Positions 5,062-13,039 are shown, counted from the first letter of the stretch. The stretch: DNA of 30,286 bases from CAYJWL01 sp964373855 (GCA_964373855.1 CAYJWL010000009.1:1-30286); one strand, 5' to 3'. Notes: generated by a model from the sequence alone, not told the origin. Translations and numbers: made by a program.

Positions 5062-7623
5062 CTATTCGGACGCAACGGGCGTAACGGTAATCTTATTTCC
5101 TGTTTTGCGGGCGTGAATCATCTGTCCTTCGCGCAGCTCCTTGTTAATCATGGAGTGGGCGATTGGATCTTCCAGCAACTCTTGAACCACGCGCCTGATG
5201 GGCCGGGCCCCCTTGCCTTCAGCGAAAGCCCGCTGGGCTATTTCCTGTTTTACGCCTTTAGAAACTTCCAGGTTAAGATTTTTTTCCTTCAGCAAGTTCT
5301 TCAATTCCTTGATATGCAAATCTGTGATCACCTCGAGATGTTTCTGGCTCAACGGTGCATAGACGATTACCTGGTCAATGCGCCCCAAAAGCTCAGGCGA
5401 CATGTAATTTTGCAGCTCCTTGAGCACGAAATCTTTAAGTTCTTCGTATTTTGCCTCCGCCGCGTCGCGCACTTCACTCTCTTCCGGCATGGAAAACCCC
5501 ATGCGGGCCTGCTGGGCCAGCTCGTGCGAGCCGATGTTGCTTGTCATGACGACAATGGTATTCCGGAAATTAACTGTCCGGCCGTGCGCGTCGGTCAACT
5601 CGCCCTCGTCAAGGATCTGCAGAAGAATATTCAGTACATCATGGTGCGCTTTTTCGATTTCGTCAAACAGGACGATTGAGTACGGCTGCCGGCGGATTTT
5701 TTCTGTAAGCTTGCCGCCTTCGTCATAGCCGATATATCCGGCCGGCGCGCCGATTAAGCGGGAGACAGAGTGGGCTTCCATAAGTTCTGACATATCAACC
5801 CGCACCAACGCGTCTTCGTTTTCGAATACTTCGCGGGCCAGCACCTTGGCTGTCTCTGTTTTCCCCACCCCGGTCGGACCGAGGAAAATAAATGATCCCA
5901 GCGGACGGTTTGGATTAGCAATCCCGGCTCGCGAGCGGCGCACATAGCGGGCAACCGCTTTGATGGCTTCATCCTGCCCGATGATGTGCTTGCGCAGTAT
6001 TTCCTCCAAATTCGCTAGCTTCTTGCTTTCCTCACTCAAGAGGCGCGTAACCGGAATGCCGGTGCTACCAGCGACGATTTTGGCGATGTGTTCAGCTTTG
6101 ATAGACAGGCGCTTCGATCCCTCACGGGAGCTAACCTGCCTCGAGTATTCGGCCAATTTCTCATTCAAAGTGTCTTCCTGCCGCTTCGCTTGCAGGGCTT
6201 CTTCGTAGTTTTCCGCTTCAATGGCTGCTTCTTTCTTCAGGCGCAGTTTTTCCAGATCGGCTTTCAAAGCATGGGCCTTTTGTGCCTCATCGGTGCCGGC
6301 TATCTGCAGCTGCAGCGTGGCGGCGGCTTCGTCCATCAAGTCGAGGGCCTTATCTGGCAGAAACCGATCGGGGATATAACGGACGCTCATGTCGACCGCT
6401 GCCTTAATGGCTTCATCAGTTACGGTTAAACCATGATGCTGCTCGTATGCTTCCCGGGCTCCCTGAAGAATGATAATGGCTTCTTCCGGGGAAGGCTCTT
6501 TGACAATAACAGGCTGGAAGCGCCGCTCTAACGCCGCATCTTTCTCGACGTGTTTTCGGTATTCATCTAAGGTGGTGGCGCCGATGACACTGACTTCACC
6601 TCGGGATAAAATAGGCTTGAGCATATTGGCCGCGTCCAAACTGCCGCCGGATGAACCCGCCCCGACAATCGTGTGGAGCTCATCAATAAAGAGGATCGCG
6701 TCGGTATTTTCTTCCAGCTCGCGCAGAAGCTCTTTCACACGCTCTTCGAATTCACCGCGGAACGTTGTGCCGGCCAAAATCGCCGCCATATCAAGGGAGA
6801 GTATCCGTTTACCTTGCAGCTTAACGGGGACATGTCCGGTGGCGATACGCTGGGCCAAGCCGGTGACGATAGCAGTTTTACCAACTCCCGGCTCACCGAT
6901 CAGGATCGGATTATTTTTGTTCTTTCGATTCAGAATGCTCATGACTCGCTCCACTTCCTGGCTGCGGCCGATGACTTTATCAAATTTTCCCTTGGCAGCC
7001 AAAGCTGTTAGATCTTGGGTGAAATAATCAAACGCCGGCGTCTTTTGCTTTTTCTGAAGGCTTTCCGAAGCTGCCTCCGGCAGGATCGGCTGATCAGCCA
7101 CACTGCTTTTGGTTTTAGATCTGACAGCTTGTGCCGCCAGTCCGGCGGGGGAGCCGCCAAGGAAACTGGACAAGTCGGGGAAATGAGATGTGCTCTTCAG
7201 GACGAGCTGCACTTGCTGGGAAAGGGACTTTACATCAACCGGCGATTTCTCCAACAGTTTATAAGCGGTTGAATCTTTTAGATGAAGCAGCCCGGCAAGA
7301 ATATGCTCGGTGCCGATATAGCGATGGTGATATTGAAACGCCGTGCGTGCGCCTTTTTCAAAGGCTGCCCGCGTATGCTTGGAGAGCTCCTCTTTCCAGT
7401 TGCCGGTTTTTGGCATGGCTTCCAGTTCCGTGCGGATGAACTCTGGCGTGAAGCCGAATTTTTTGAGGATGCTATATGAGAGCGAGCCGCTCTCTTGCAT
7501 CATGCCATAGAGAATGTGTTCGGTCCCTATATGCCGGTGCCGCAGCTCCTGCGATACATTGGAGGCTGCTGACAGAACGTTCTTTAACCGGCTGGTGAGT
7601 TTATCTTGAATTGGTGATTCCAT
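5062..7623 (-). CDS. clpC: ClpC-type AAA+ unfoldase (Clp protease ATP-binding subunit)
   Basis: Hexameric unfoldase that feeds proteins to ClpP. The 853 residues show the full class layout: two Clp_N repeats (about 1-145), first AAA+ module with Walker A GEPGVGKT (243-250) and Walker B ILFIDE (310-315), a short middle domain with a UVR-like segment (about 465-490), second AAA+ module with GPTGVGKT (582-589) and VLFDEIE (651-657), and a C-terminal D2-small domain. A MGF tripeptide (708-710) stands where ClpP-binding loops carry L/I/V-G-F, so partnership with ClpP is likely although no clpP is in the window. The short middle domain argues for ClpC over ClpB. No Shine-Dalgarno site is visible before the ATG. 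Confidence 0.97.
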   Translation of the reverse strand: MESPIQDKLTSRLKNVLSAASNVSQELRHRHIGTEHILYGMMQESGSLSYSILKKFGFTPEFIRTELEAMPKTGNWKEELSKHTRAAFEKGARTAFQYHHRYIGTEHILAGLLHLKDSTAYKLLEKSPVDVKSLSQQVQLVLKSTSHFPDLSSFLGGSPAGLAAQAVRSKTKSSVADQPILPEAASESLQKKQKTPAFDYFTQDLTALAAKGKFDKVIGRSQEVERVMSILNRKNKNNPILIGEPGVGKTAIVTGLAQRIATGHVPVKLQGKRILSLDMAAILAGTTFRGEFEERVKELLRELEENTDAILFIDELHTIVGAGSSGGSLDAANMLKPILSRGEVSVIGATTLDEYRKHVEKDAALERRFQPVIVKEPSPEEAIIILQGAREAYEQHHGLTVTDEAIKAAVDMSVRYIPDRFLPDKALDLMDEAAATLQLQIAGTDEAQKAHALKADLEKLRLKKEAAIEAENYEEALQAKRQEDTLNEKLAEYSRQVSSREGSKRLSIKAEHIAKIVAGSTGIPVTRLLSEESKKLANLEEILRKHIIGQDEAIKAVARYVRRSRAGIANPNRPLGSFIFLGPTGVGKTETAKVLAREVFENEDALVRVDMSELMEAHSVSRLIGAPAGYIGYDEGGKLTEKIRRQPYSIVLFDEIEKAHHDVLNILLQILDEGELTDAHGRTVNFRNTIVVMTSNIGSHELAQQARMGFSMPEESEVRDAAEAKYEELKDFVLKELQNYMSPELLGRIDQVIVYAPLSQKHLEVITDLHIKELKNLLKEKNLNLEVSKGVKQEIAQRAFAEGKGARPIRRVVQELLEDPIAHSMINKELREGQMIHARKTGNKITVTPVASE

Positions 7624-7660
7624 CGCTATCGTGTCTTACAAAGATAATACTCTATAGTAC

Positions 7661-7669
7661 AGTATACCA
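7661..7669 (-). promoter_or_regulatory. extended -10 promoter of clpC
   Basis: On the minus strand the sequence reads TGGTATACT, an extended -10 (TGn before TATACT, 5/6). No good -35 accompanies it, as expected for this class. The predicted start is near 7654, giving a leader of about 30 nt. Confidence 0.5.
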
Positions 7670-7756
7670 GCTACTACACCTCTTTCGCACAATAATCTGA
7701 ACATAGTATTTTGTATTGATTGTCTGATAAAGGGCTAGCACTCTCACTAATACAGA

Positions 7757-7762
7757 TATAAT
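7757..7762 (+). promoter_or_regulatory. -10 element of recX, near-leaderless
   Basis: A perfect TATAAT ends 7 nt before the recX ATG at 7770. Transcription would begin at about the start codon itself, so the mRNA would be leaderless. The -35 region has only a weak match. Confidence 0.55.
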
Positions 7763-7769
7763 TCATACC

Positions 7770-8231
7770 ATGCAAGGCAAACGGCAAAATCCTTATTATC
7801 AGGCGCAAGCTATCCTTAGCCGGCGAGATCATTCCGAGGCCGAGGTGCGTACAAAACTGAAAAAGAAGGGATTTTTGGCGGCAGATGTTGATGCCACCAT
7901 TGCCTGGTTACAAGAGCGCGGCCTGCTCGATGATCGGAAGTTTGCGGCGGCTTATGTGGAGAGTGTGCTGCGCACAAAAGCGGTCGGGCCGCGCTGGCTG
8001 CAGGCTAAATTGAGAGAGAAAGGGATTGCTGCGCCTCTTCTAGAAGAGGCGATGGAGCAGGCATGGGCTAAGCAGTCCGAGGAAGAGTTTTTGGCAGCCG
8101 CTGCCCAAAGATGGCAGCGCCAGCATCTGCGATATAAAGATGACCGGGTGCGGCTTAGCCGGTTCTTGTCTTCCCGCGGGTTCTCGCCGGATAAAATCCA
8201 GAATTTTTTCAGTGGCAGCAGGAACTCTTAA
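7770..8231 (+). CDS. recX: RecX regulator of RecA
   Basis: RecX family, helical-repeat proteins that cap and limit RecA filaments. The 153-residue length is normal. Family features read directly: an N-terminal A-x-x-I-L-S-R-R-x-H-S-E-A-E-V-R-x-K-L pattern, then G-F and the L-x-E-R-G-L-L-D-D-R-K-F-A-x-x-Y-V core (about residues 47-63), then R-x-K-A-V-G-P-R-W-L-Q-A-K-L (about 68-82), and a C-terminal third repeat ending with RFLSSRGFSPDKIQ. No recA is adjacent. No Shine-Dalgarno site is present; the TATAAT just upstream suggests leaderless translation. It is convergent with htpX. Confidence 0.93.
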   Translation: MQGKRQNPYYQAQAILSRRDHSEAEVRTKLKKKGFLAADVDATIAWLQERGLLDDRKFAAAYVESVLRTKAVGPRWLQAKLREKGIAAPLLEEAMEQAWAKQSEEEFLAAAAQRWQRQHLRYKDDRVRLSRFLSSRGFSPDKIQNFFSGSRNS

Positions 8232-8277
8232 TTGCAACTAAGCATGTGTGATATTTCTTCCCTTTAGCTGCAGGTGG

Positions 8278-8321
8278 CCCGCCTTCGCCTCAAGGCTACG
8301 GCCGGGCTTGGGCGCGGCGGG
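8278..8321. repeat. GC-rich palindromic element between recX and htpX
   Basis: CCCGCC (8278-8283) pairs with GGCGGG (8316-8321); inside, GCCT-CA-AGGC is a tight hairpin. The left part shares the 13-mer CCGCCTTCGCCTC with the element after tRNA-Asp (28635-28647). It may act as a bidirectional transcript end between the convergent genes, but no T-run follows. Confidence 0.55.
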
Positions 8322-8342
8322 ACGTTGTGAGCGGATAATGTA

Positions 8343-9236
8343 TTACATGCCGCGTAGTCTGCGTATACGCTCCTCGATCGGCGGATGCGTTGCAAATAAA
8401 TGGGAAAAGGAGCGACCTTTAAATGGATTGGAAATAAACAGATGGGCAGTGGCATTGCCGGCAGCCTCGAGCGGAGGTCCAGCTGAAATTTTCTCCAGCG
8501 CGCGGGCCAAACCATCAGGATAGCGAGTGAGCATCGCACCGGATGAATCAGCCAAATATTCACGCTGACGGGAGATAGCCAGTTGAATGAGCTTGGCAAT
8601 GATCGGGGAGATAATAAGCAAGACAAGTCCGACAATCGCGAGGAGCGCCTGGATTTGGCCGCCGCCTTCGCGGCTATTCCGGCTGCGCAGGCCGCCCCAC
8701 ATGGTGGCCCGCAAGAATAAGTCCGAGAGAATAACGATAAACCCGACGAAGACGGCGACCAGTGTCGCAAAGCGGATATCGTAATTCTTAACGTGGCCCA
8801 ACTCATGGGCCAAGACCCCTTCCAGTTCTGAGCGGTCAAGATGTTCTACCAGACCGCGGGTTACCGCAATCGAGGCGCGCTCAGGATCACGCCCCGTGGC
8901 AAAGGCGTTCAATGCCGGCGAATCAATGCTATATACCTTGGGCTTGGGGATGCCGGCTGTAATGGCCAAATTTTCCACGAGGCGGTGAAGCTCTGGCGCA
9001 GCATCATCCGGCAGCGGCCGAGCACGATTGCTGGCCAAAGCGATTTTATCGCCGGCGTAATAGCCAATGAGGGTAGAAGGAATGGCAAAAATAGCCGCCA
9101 TGAACGGCAGCACAAAATCTCCGCGCACCGCATAGGAATATAGCGCCACGACGCCGATGACGAGGGCCAGGACAAATCCGATGAGCAGGTATGAGCGGCG
9201 CTTATTAGCGGAAATTTGCTGGTAGAGGGAGGGCAT
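8343..9236 (-). CDS. htpX: HtpX-type membrane zinc metalloprotease
   Basis: M48-family membrane protease that degrades misfolded membrane proteins. The zinc motif HELGH is at residues 144-148 and the third ligand lies in REYLADSSGA further on. Four hydrophobic segments are visible: two near the N-terminus (about 15-35 and 42-60) and two after the HELGH. The 297-residue form uses the ATG at 9236; an in-frame GTG at 9251 would add five residues without family support and sits in repeat sequence. It lies 140 bp downstream of lemA on the same strand, a frequently conserved pairing. Degenerate 7-bp repeats fill the sequence just before the ATG. Confidence 0.95.
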   Translation of the reverse strand: MPSLYQQISANKRRSYLLIGFVLALVIGVVALYSYAVRGDFVLPFMAAIFAIPSTLIGYYAGDKIALASNRARPLPDDAAPELHRLVENLAITAGIPKPKVYSIDSPALNAFATGRDPERASIAVTRGLVEHLDRSELEGVLAHELGHVKNYDIRFATLVAVFVGFIVILSDLFLRATMWGGLRSRNSREGGGQIQALLAIVGLVLLIISPIIAKLIQLAISRQREYLADSSGAMLTRYPDGLARALEKISAGPPLEAAGNATAHLFISNPFKGRSFSHLFATHPPIEERIRRLRGM

Positions 9237-9240
9237 AGAG

Positions 9241-9275
9241 CCACAAAGCACAAATTACAAACTTTCCAAACAAAA
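9241..9275. repeat. degenerate 7-bp tandem repeat before htpX
   Basis: Consecutive 7-mers (plus-strand reading) CCACAAA, GCACAAA, TTACAAA, a diverged unit, then AACAAAA share the core ACAAA. On the coding strand this is a TTTGT-rich array ending 4 nt before the htpX ATG. Confidence 0.55.
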
Positions 9276-9359
9276 CACAATGTCAAAAAACACGGAACAT
9301 GAACTGGCTCAATCCAAGGTCAGCTGTTTGTGTTTTGTAAACTGGGAGCCATGTGGACG

Positions 9360-9391
9360 TTTGTGCTTTTGTGCTTTTAAGCTTTTGTGCT
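9360..9391. repeat. 8-bp tandem repeat overlapping the end of lemA
   Basis: Four units in a row: TTTGTGCT, TTTGTGCT, TTTAAGCT, TTTGTGCT. Three are identical. The third, diverged unit supplies the lemA stop codon, and the array encodes the last residues of LemA. Confidence 0.75.
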
Positions 9392-9949
9392 TCCCCCAAA
9401 ATCTATTTTTGGTACGGAGCGGGCAGCTTCGTCTTCCAGTTCAAAGAATTCCGCCGGTTTAAAGGAAAAGATGCTGGCAATAACGTTGGTCGGTACCGAT
9501 TCAATAGCCGTATTGAAATCGCGCACAGTGGTGTTATAGAACCGGCGGGCGGCCATGATTTTATTTTCGGTGTCCGCCAGCTCGCGCTGGAGTTCAAGAA
9601 AATTAGCATTGGCTTTCAAATCCGGATATTGCTCGGACAGAGCAAACAAACTTTTCAAAGTTGATGTTAACATATTCTCGGCCTTGGCCTGCTCGGCTGG
9701 TGTTTTTGCCTGGATGGCTTGCGTCCTGGCTTGTGTCACAGAATCAAGCGTTTGCCGTTCATGCTGGGCATACCCCTTCACCGTTTCGATCACATTAGGA
9801 ATGAGGTTGTGCCGGCGCTTTAACTGCACATCAATATCACTCCAGGCTTCTTTAACCTGATTGCGCTGGCGGATCAGCGAATTGTAAGCAAAGAGCGCGT
9901 AGGCAGCGATCACGGCAACTGCTAGTACTATCCAAGCCAGTAATGACAT
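9377..9949 (-). CDS. lemA: LemA family membrane protein
   Basis: LemA proteins have one N-terminal membrane helix and a helical-bundle domain outside; the molecular role is not settled, but many are encoded beside HtpX-like proteases. Here 190 residues: a membrane segment at about 4-22, then N-S-L-I-R-Q-R-N-Q-V-K-E-A-W-S-D-I-D-V-Q-L-K-R-R-H-x-L-I-P-N, the diagnostic LemA motif, and later RRFYNTTVRDFNTAIES and a C-terminal FF-like region with FSFKPAEFFELED. Upstream on its strand TTGCTT and TAGCAT at 17-bp spacing could be a weak promoter. The last codons and stop fall inside an 8-bp tandem repeat. Confidence 0.95.
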   Translation of the reverse strand: MSLLAWIVLAVAVIAAYALFAYNSLIRQRNQVKEAWSDIDVQLKRRHNLIPNVIETVKGYAQHERQTLDSVTQARTQAIQAKTPAEQAKAENMLTSTLKSLFALSEQYPDLKANANFLELQRELADTENKIMAARRFYNTTVRDFNTAIESVPTNVIASIFSFKPAEFFELEDEAARSVPKIDFGGSTKA

Positions 9950-9959
9950 AGTTCTTTTA

Positions 9960-9968
9960 TGCTACAAT
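9960..9968 (+). promoter_or_regulatory. extended -10 promoter of the type IV pilus operon
   Basis: TGCTACAAT is an extended -10 (TGn, then TACAAT, 5/6). Predicted start near 9975, about 118 nt upstream of pilM. The leader in between carries a strong ribosome site, a small open frame and a hairpin. Confidence 0.5.
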
Positions 9969-10010
9969 GCGGATGTAACACAAGCAAGAGACAATGGAGG
10001 GAGAAGCTAT

Positions 10011-10082
10011 ATGAGCAATTCTGCAAGGCATCGAAGAGATGATAGACTGTATCATCTCAATTTTCTGATTTCCATTTTCTAA
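10011..10082 (+). CDS. possible 23-residue leader peptide upstream of pilM
   Basis: An ATG at 10011 is preceded by GGAGG (9996-10000), a strong ribosome site with 10-nt spacing in a genome region where such sites are rare. The frame encodes 23 residues, begins MSNSARHRRDDRLYH and ends at TAA 10080-10082, ten nt before the pilM ATG. It contains a basic cluster followed by a hydrophobic tail. A 9-bp hairpin lies inside it and a 7-bp repeat array forms its end. It may be a regulatory leader peptide rather than a functional protein. It is too short to recognise, and the case rests only on the ribosome site and context. Confidence 0.35.
   Translation: MSNSARHRRDDRLYHLNFLISIF
10036..10064 (+). promoter_or_regulatory. 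hairpin in the pil operon leader (possible attenuator)
   Basis: GAGATGATA (10036-10044) and TATCATCTC (10050-10058) form a perfect 9-bp stem with a 5-nt loop, followed by AATTTT. It resembles a weak intrinsic terminator inside the small leader frame. Confidence 0.55.
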
Positions 10083-10091
10083 TTTCTAGGT
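10057..10091. repeat. degenerate 7-bp tandem repeat abutting pilM
   Basis: Five units in register with consensus TCTAATT (TCAATTT, TCTGATT, TCCATTT, TCTAATT, TCTAGGT) end 1 nt before the pilM ATG at 10093. Confidence 0.7.
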
Positions 10092-10092
10092 A

Positions 10093-11220
10093 ATGGCTTT
10101 ATTCAGCAGTTTCATCTCCTGTGTGGGCATTGATCTGGGTACATCCAGTTTAAAGCTGGTTGAGCTGGTCAATCGGAAAAAGCGGATTGAGGTGGCAACC
10201 TACGGGCAGGCGGAAATGTCCAATCTCTTGGTTCATCCGGCGTACACGGAACAGGATGCGGTGCAAAAAACAGCGCAGGTTATTAAACGGATGATGGAGC
10301 AAGCTGGCACGTCCGCTGATCTCATTGTTGCGGCCTTGCCGAGCACGGCCGTATTCTCAACTGTTATCTCATTGCCGCAGATCCCGGACAAAGAAATGGA
10401 AAAGGCGGTGCAATTTGCCGCGCGTGATGTTGTTCCAGCCGATCTGGATGAAATGGTTCTCGGTTGGGGGCGGGCAGAGCAATATCCGCACATGACAACA
10501 GACGCTTTAGCCAATTCTGAAGGCCAACCGGCTAGTGAGGCTAAGCCCATGAACGTGACTATCAGGGCGCAAGAGCCTATTCCAGTTTTTATTACCGCCG
10601 CACCCAAACACATCGTGAACCGATATATCAGCGTTATCAAAGAACTCGATTTGCATTTACTGGCCCTGGAGGTAGAAACCTTTTCACTGGCAAGATCACT
10701 GCTGGGCGAATCACAGCAAACCGCGTTGCTGGCTGATATGGGTGATCGCGCTACTACTTTTCATATTATTGATCATGGTACGCCGCGCGCCACCTATGCC
10801 ATTGATTACGGTGGTCATGACCTTACGGCGGCCATCGCCGAAGCCGGCAGCCTCGCGCCAGCGGAAGCGGAGAAAGCTAAAGCCGCCCACGGCTTGAAGG
10901 AAACAGCCTCCGCCAACCAACGTCTGGCGGTTGAAATGGCTGTCAAAAAGCAAGTTGATCATGCCCTCAAGATGCTACGCCTGTATGAACAAAAAGAAGG
11001 CCGGCCGCCGGTTAAGCATTCTGTGCTCATAGGCGGCGGCGCTAATCTGCCGGGCTTGGCCGAATATTGGAGCCGCCTTACCGGACACCAAACGAGAATC
11101 GGGAATCCCTGGAAGGGCTTATCATATCCGCAAGCGCTCGAGGCCAAGCTGCAGACTCTGGGACCGACCTATGGCGTGGCCGTTGGCCTGGCACTGCGCG
11201 GCGTTGTCGGTAGGACTTGA
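10093..11220 (+). CDS. pilM: PilM, actin-like type IV pilus assembly ATPase
   Basis: Cytoplasmic actin-fold protein that binds the N-terminus of PilN and helps build the inner-membrane alignment complex. The 375 residues show the ATPase-fold motifs: phosphate-1 GIDLGTSSLKLVEL (12-25), a LPSTAVFSTVISLPQIPDKEM segment typical of PilM (82-102), phosphate-2-like LLADMGDRATTFHII (212-226) and the adenosine motif VLIGGGANLPGL (311-322). An insertion rich in A, S and E around residues 137-160 is not typical. It is the first large gene of the pilus operon; pilN follows after 63 bp and carries the expected PilM-binding sequence. No Shine-Dalgarno site, repeat sequence instead. Confidence 0.95.
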   Translation: MALFSSFISCVGIDLGTSSLKLVELVNRKKRIEVATYGQAEMSNLLVHPAYTEQDAVQKTAQVIKRMMEQAGTSADLIVAALPSTAVFSTVISLPQIPDKEMEKAVQFAARDVVPADLDEMVLGWGRAEQYPHMTTDALANSEGQPASEAKPMNVTIRAQEPIPVFITAAPKHIVNRYISVIKELDLHLLALEVETFSLARSLLGESQQTALLADMGDRATTFHIIDHGTPRATYAIDYGGHDLTAAIAEAGSLAPAEAEKAKAAHGLKETASANQRLAVEMAVKKQVDHALKMLRLYEQKEGRPPVKHSVLIGGGANLPGLAEYWSRLTGHQTRIGNPWKGLSYPQALEAKLQTLGPTYGVAVGLALRGVVGRT

Positions 11221-11231
11221 TGGTGCAGACA

Positions 11232-11240
11232 TGCTATGAT
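11232..11240 (+). promoter_or_regulatory. possible internal extended -10 promoter before pilN
   Basis: TGCTATGAT in the pilM-pilN gap fits an extended -10 (TGn before TATGAT), the same TGC form as at 9960. No -35 is seen. It would start transcription near 11247. Confidence 0.3.
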
Positions 11241-11283
11241 GATAAGGTAATTTTGAAGGTCGTATGCTTTAAAGCCAGCATGT

Positions 11284-11880
11284 ATGGCTACTATTAATCT
11301 TGCTCCCGGAACTCAGTTTATTATCACCGCACGCCGTCGCCGTCGCCGGCTCTATCTCATGGCGCTCGGCATTGCTGTTATTTTTAGCCTGATTTGGTTG
11401 GGACTCGTGCTCTACGCCAGGCACTTGCAGCAATCTCTGGATGCGGTCAACAGTCAATTGCGCCAGGTACAGCTCGAGATCGCCAAGCTTGAGCCCGATG
11501 CTTCTCGTATCCGGCTCTTTGAGCGGCGTCTGCAGGGGATGGATTCACTTCTAAAAACTCATATTAGCTGGGAGCCTGTTCTGCAAGACTTGGAACGGCT
11601 TCTGCCGGCCGAGTCTGTGCTGACTTTATTTGATGTCAACAAGGATACAGGCCGGGTTAGTTTAGATGGCATTACTCCTAACATTGATCAAGTGGCCGTG
11701 ACCTTGGCTAGTCTCGTCAATACTGAATCGCGCGAAACCGTATTCACGAGCGGCAGCCTGCAATCTGTTAAGCGAGAGGAAACTGCCCAAGGTGAAGACC
11801 AACCGGCTGTCGTCCGTTACGTCTTCTCTGCAGAATTGAAGTTCGATCCGACCGTGGTACGCCGGGATAAACAATTATAA
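11284..11880 (+). CDS. pilN: PilN, type IV pilus inner-membrane alignment protein
   Basis: Bitopic inner-membrane protein that pairs with PilO and binds PilM in the cytoplasm. The 198 residues begin MATINLAPG, matching the I-N-L-L-P type PilM-binding motif. A run of seven arginines at 17-23 (with one break) leads into the membrane helix (about 24-45), then a coiled-coil segment (about 46-80) and a ferredoxin-like periplasmic-type domain. The strongly basic start fits the positive-inside rule. It is 12 bp from pilO. Sequence similarity in this family is low; the call rests on the N-terminal motif, topology and gene order. Confidence 0.9.
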   Translation: MATINLAPGTQFIITARRRRRRLYLMALGIAVIFSLIWLGLVLYARHLQQSLDAVNSQLRQVQLEIAKLEPDASRIRLFERRLQGMDSLLKTHISWEPVLQDLERLLPAESVLTLFDVNKDTGRVSLDGITPNIDQVAVTLASLVNTESRETVFTSGSLQSVKREETAQGEDQPAVVRYVFSAELKFDPTVVRRDKQL

Positions 11881-11892
11881 GAAGACGCATCC

Positions 11893-12498
11893 ATGGCATT
11901 TTTTTCTTCAATTAATTCGCCCTACATCGTCTTGAGCAGTGTTGTCTTGGCCAGTGTTGTGGCTGTTTTCGCGCTGGTGCGGCCACAGGTGGCCTCAATC
12001 AGCAAGCTAAGTGATGCCATTGTTGCCCAAACTGCGACATTGCAAGAACAGCAAGAATTCCTGCGTACTACTGACCGTAAAATCGCGGATTTGCAGTTAC
12101 AGCAAGACCAGGAACAGCGACTGGGCGTTATGTTACCGGCGGCTCAACGTATTGAAGATGCCTTGCGTATTATTCATCAAAGCGGACAAGTTGCCGGACT
12201 CATATTGGACACAGTCACAAACGCATCAGGTGTTGTCCAAACACAGCTTAATGCACAGCGGGCGCGTGCCGAAGCTGTGTCCATACCGCCGGATATCGTC
12301 CCGCTGGCGATGACGATTGATTTTCATGGTTCGTATCAGCAACTGCGGATATTTTTGTCCGAGCTTGAACGATCACCCCGGCTGATGGATGTGACAGATG
12401 TGACGGTAAGGAGAAGTACACAAACACCCGACCAAATCTCCGGCAGCATTGCAGTTACTTTCTACATGCAGCCAGGTGACACGTTAACGGAATTGTAA
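11893..12498 (+). CDS. pilO: PilO-like type IV pilus inner-membrane protein
   Basis: Partner of PilN in the alignment complex. The 201-residue protein has one N-terminal membrane helix (about 11-30), a coiled coil rich in Q and L (about 33-75), and a globular C-terminal domain with the PilO-like pattern I-D-F-H-G-S-Y-Q-Q-L-R-I-F-L-S-E-L-E (about 138-155), followed by V-x-D-V-T-V. It lies between pilN and the small pilP-like gene. Its stop is directly followed by the 141-bp inverted-repeat element, which may separate expression of the genes on either side. Confidence 0.88.
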   Translation: MAFFSSINSPYIVLSSVVLASVVAVFALVRPQVASISKLSDAIVAQTATLQEQQEFLRTTDRKIADLQLQQDQEQRLGVMLPAAQRIEDALRIIHQSGQVAGLILDTVTNASGVVQTQLNAQRARAEAVSIPPDIVPLAMTIDFHGSYQQLRIFLSELERSPRLMDVTDVTVRRSTQTPDQISGSIAVTFYMQPGDTLTEL

Positions 12499-12502
12499 TA
12501 GG

Positions 12503-12643
12503 CCCAGTAACAATACTTGATCTAGTGCCACGTAATCTTACCCTACTATCTATGACTCATCTTGCCACACAACACATCACTTTAAGTTGCTTTTCGTCTA
12601 GCCGCTTTGCTTGCAGCAAAGCGATCAAGTAGTTGTTACTGGG
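12503..12643. repeat. 141-bp element with 20-bp terminal inverted repeats (MITE-like or structured leader)
   Basis: Left arm 12503-12522 and right arm 12623-12643 are complementary over 11 bp (CCCAGTAACAA with TTGTTACTGGG), a single bulged G, then 9 bp (TACTTGATC with GATCAAGTA). Just inside the right arm CGCTTTGC-TTGCA-GCAAAGCG is a perfect 8-bp hairpin (12603-12623). The element fills nearly all of the pilO to pilP-like gap: it starts 4 nt after the pilO stop and ends 1 nt before the next ATG. No open frame of note is inside. Confidence 0.75.
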
Positions 12644-12644
12644 T

Positions 12645-12938
12645 ATGGCTATATCTTCTCAACGAAATATGATTTTTCTTCTGGCCGTTGTCTTGCTGGT
12701 AGTGATTGCTGTGAGTGCCGCTGCCTTGTTTTTCCTGCCGGGGAAGGCACCGGGCATACCAGAAACACCAAGCGACAGCCCTGTTCCCGCTCCGCCGGGA
12801 GGGAGCGGCGGCGATAGTTTCAATCTCCAGGTGCTGCAGCGCTCTGATTACCAAGCCTTGAATGCGGGTTTATTACAAAGCGGATTATTGCCGGTCCAGC
12901 CGCCGGCCATAACAGGGAAGGCGAATCCGTTTCTTTAA
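12645..12938 (+). CDS. small single-membrane-helix protein in the PilP position
   Basis: A 97-residue protein with a membrane helix near the N-terminus (about 9-29), a Pro/Gly-rich linker (residues 33-53) and a short C-terminal region ending G-K-A-N-P-F-L. The position between pilO and pilB, the bitopic build and the terminal N-P-F are what one would expect of a much-reduced PilP-like component of the alignment complex; the role is inferred. The ATG at 12645 is preferred over an in-frame TTG at 12633, because the latter lies inside the inverted-repeat arm. No N-terminal lipobox Cys is present, so it is anchored by its helix, unlike the classical PilP lipoprotein. Confidence 0.7.
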   Translation: MAISSQRNMIFLLAVVLLVVIAVSAAALFFLPGKAPGIPETPSDSPVPAPPGGSGGDSFNLQVLQRSDYQALNAGLLQSGLLPVQPPAITGKANPFL

Positions 12939-13039
12939 GGAGCAGGCCTGCATCGTGGCGAATAGGAGCACAAGAGGTGAGGGTGTCTTTCCCATAACCG
13001 CCCGCCCGCCCGTTAATAACCGTAACAGTATGGCTCATT

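Noticed and set aside
8325..8338. TTGTGAGCGGATAA, a 14-nt match to the lac operator
   Set aside because: Only 14 nt match and the flanks differ from the operator; surroundings are native sequence between recX and htpX with no vector features. Treated as chance.
9360..9391. CRISPR-like array
   Set aside because: Units are 8 bp and directly adjacent with no spacers; simple tandem repeat. No CRISPR array or cas gene is present in the window.
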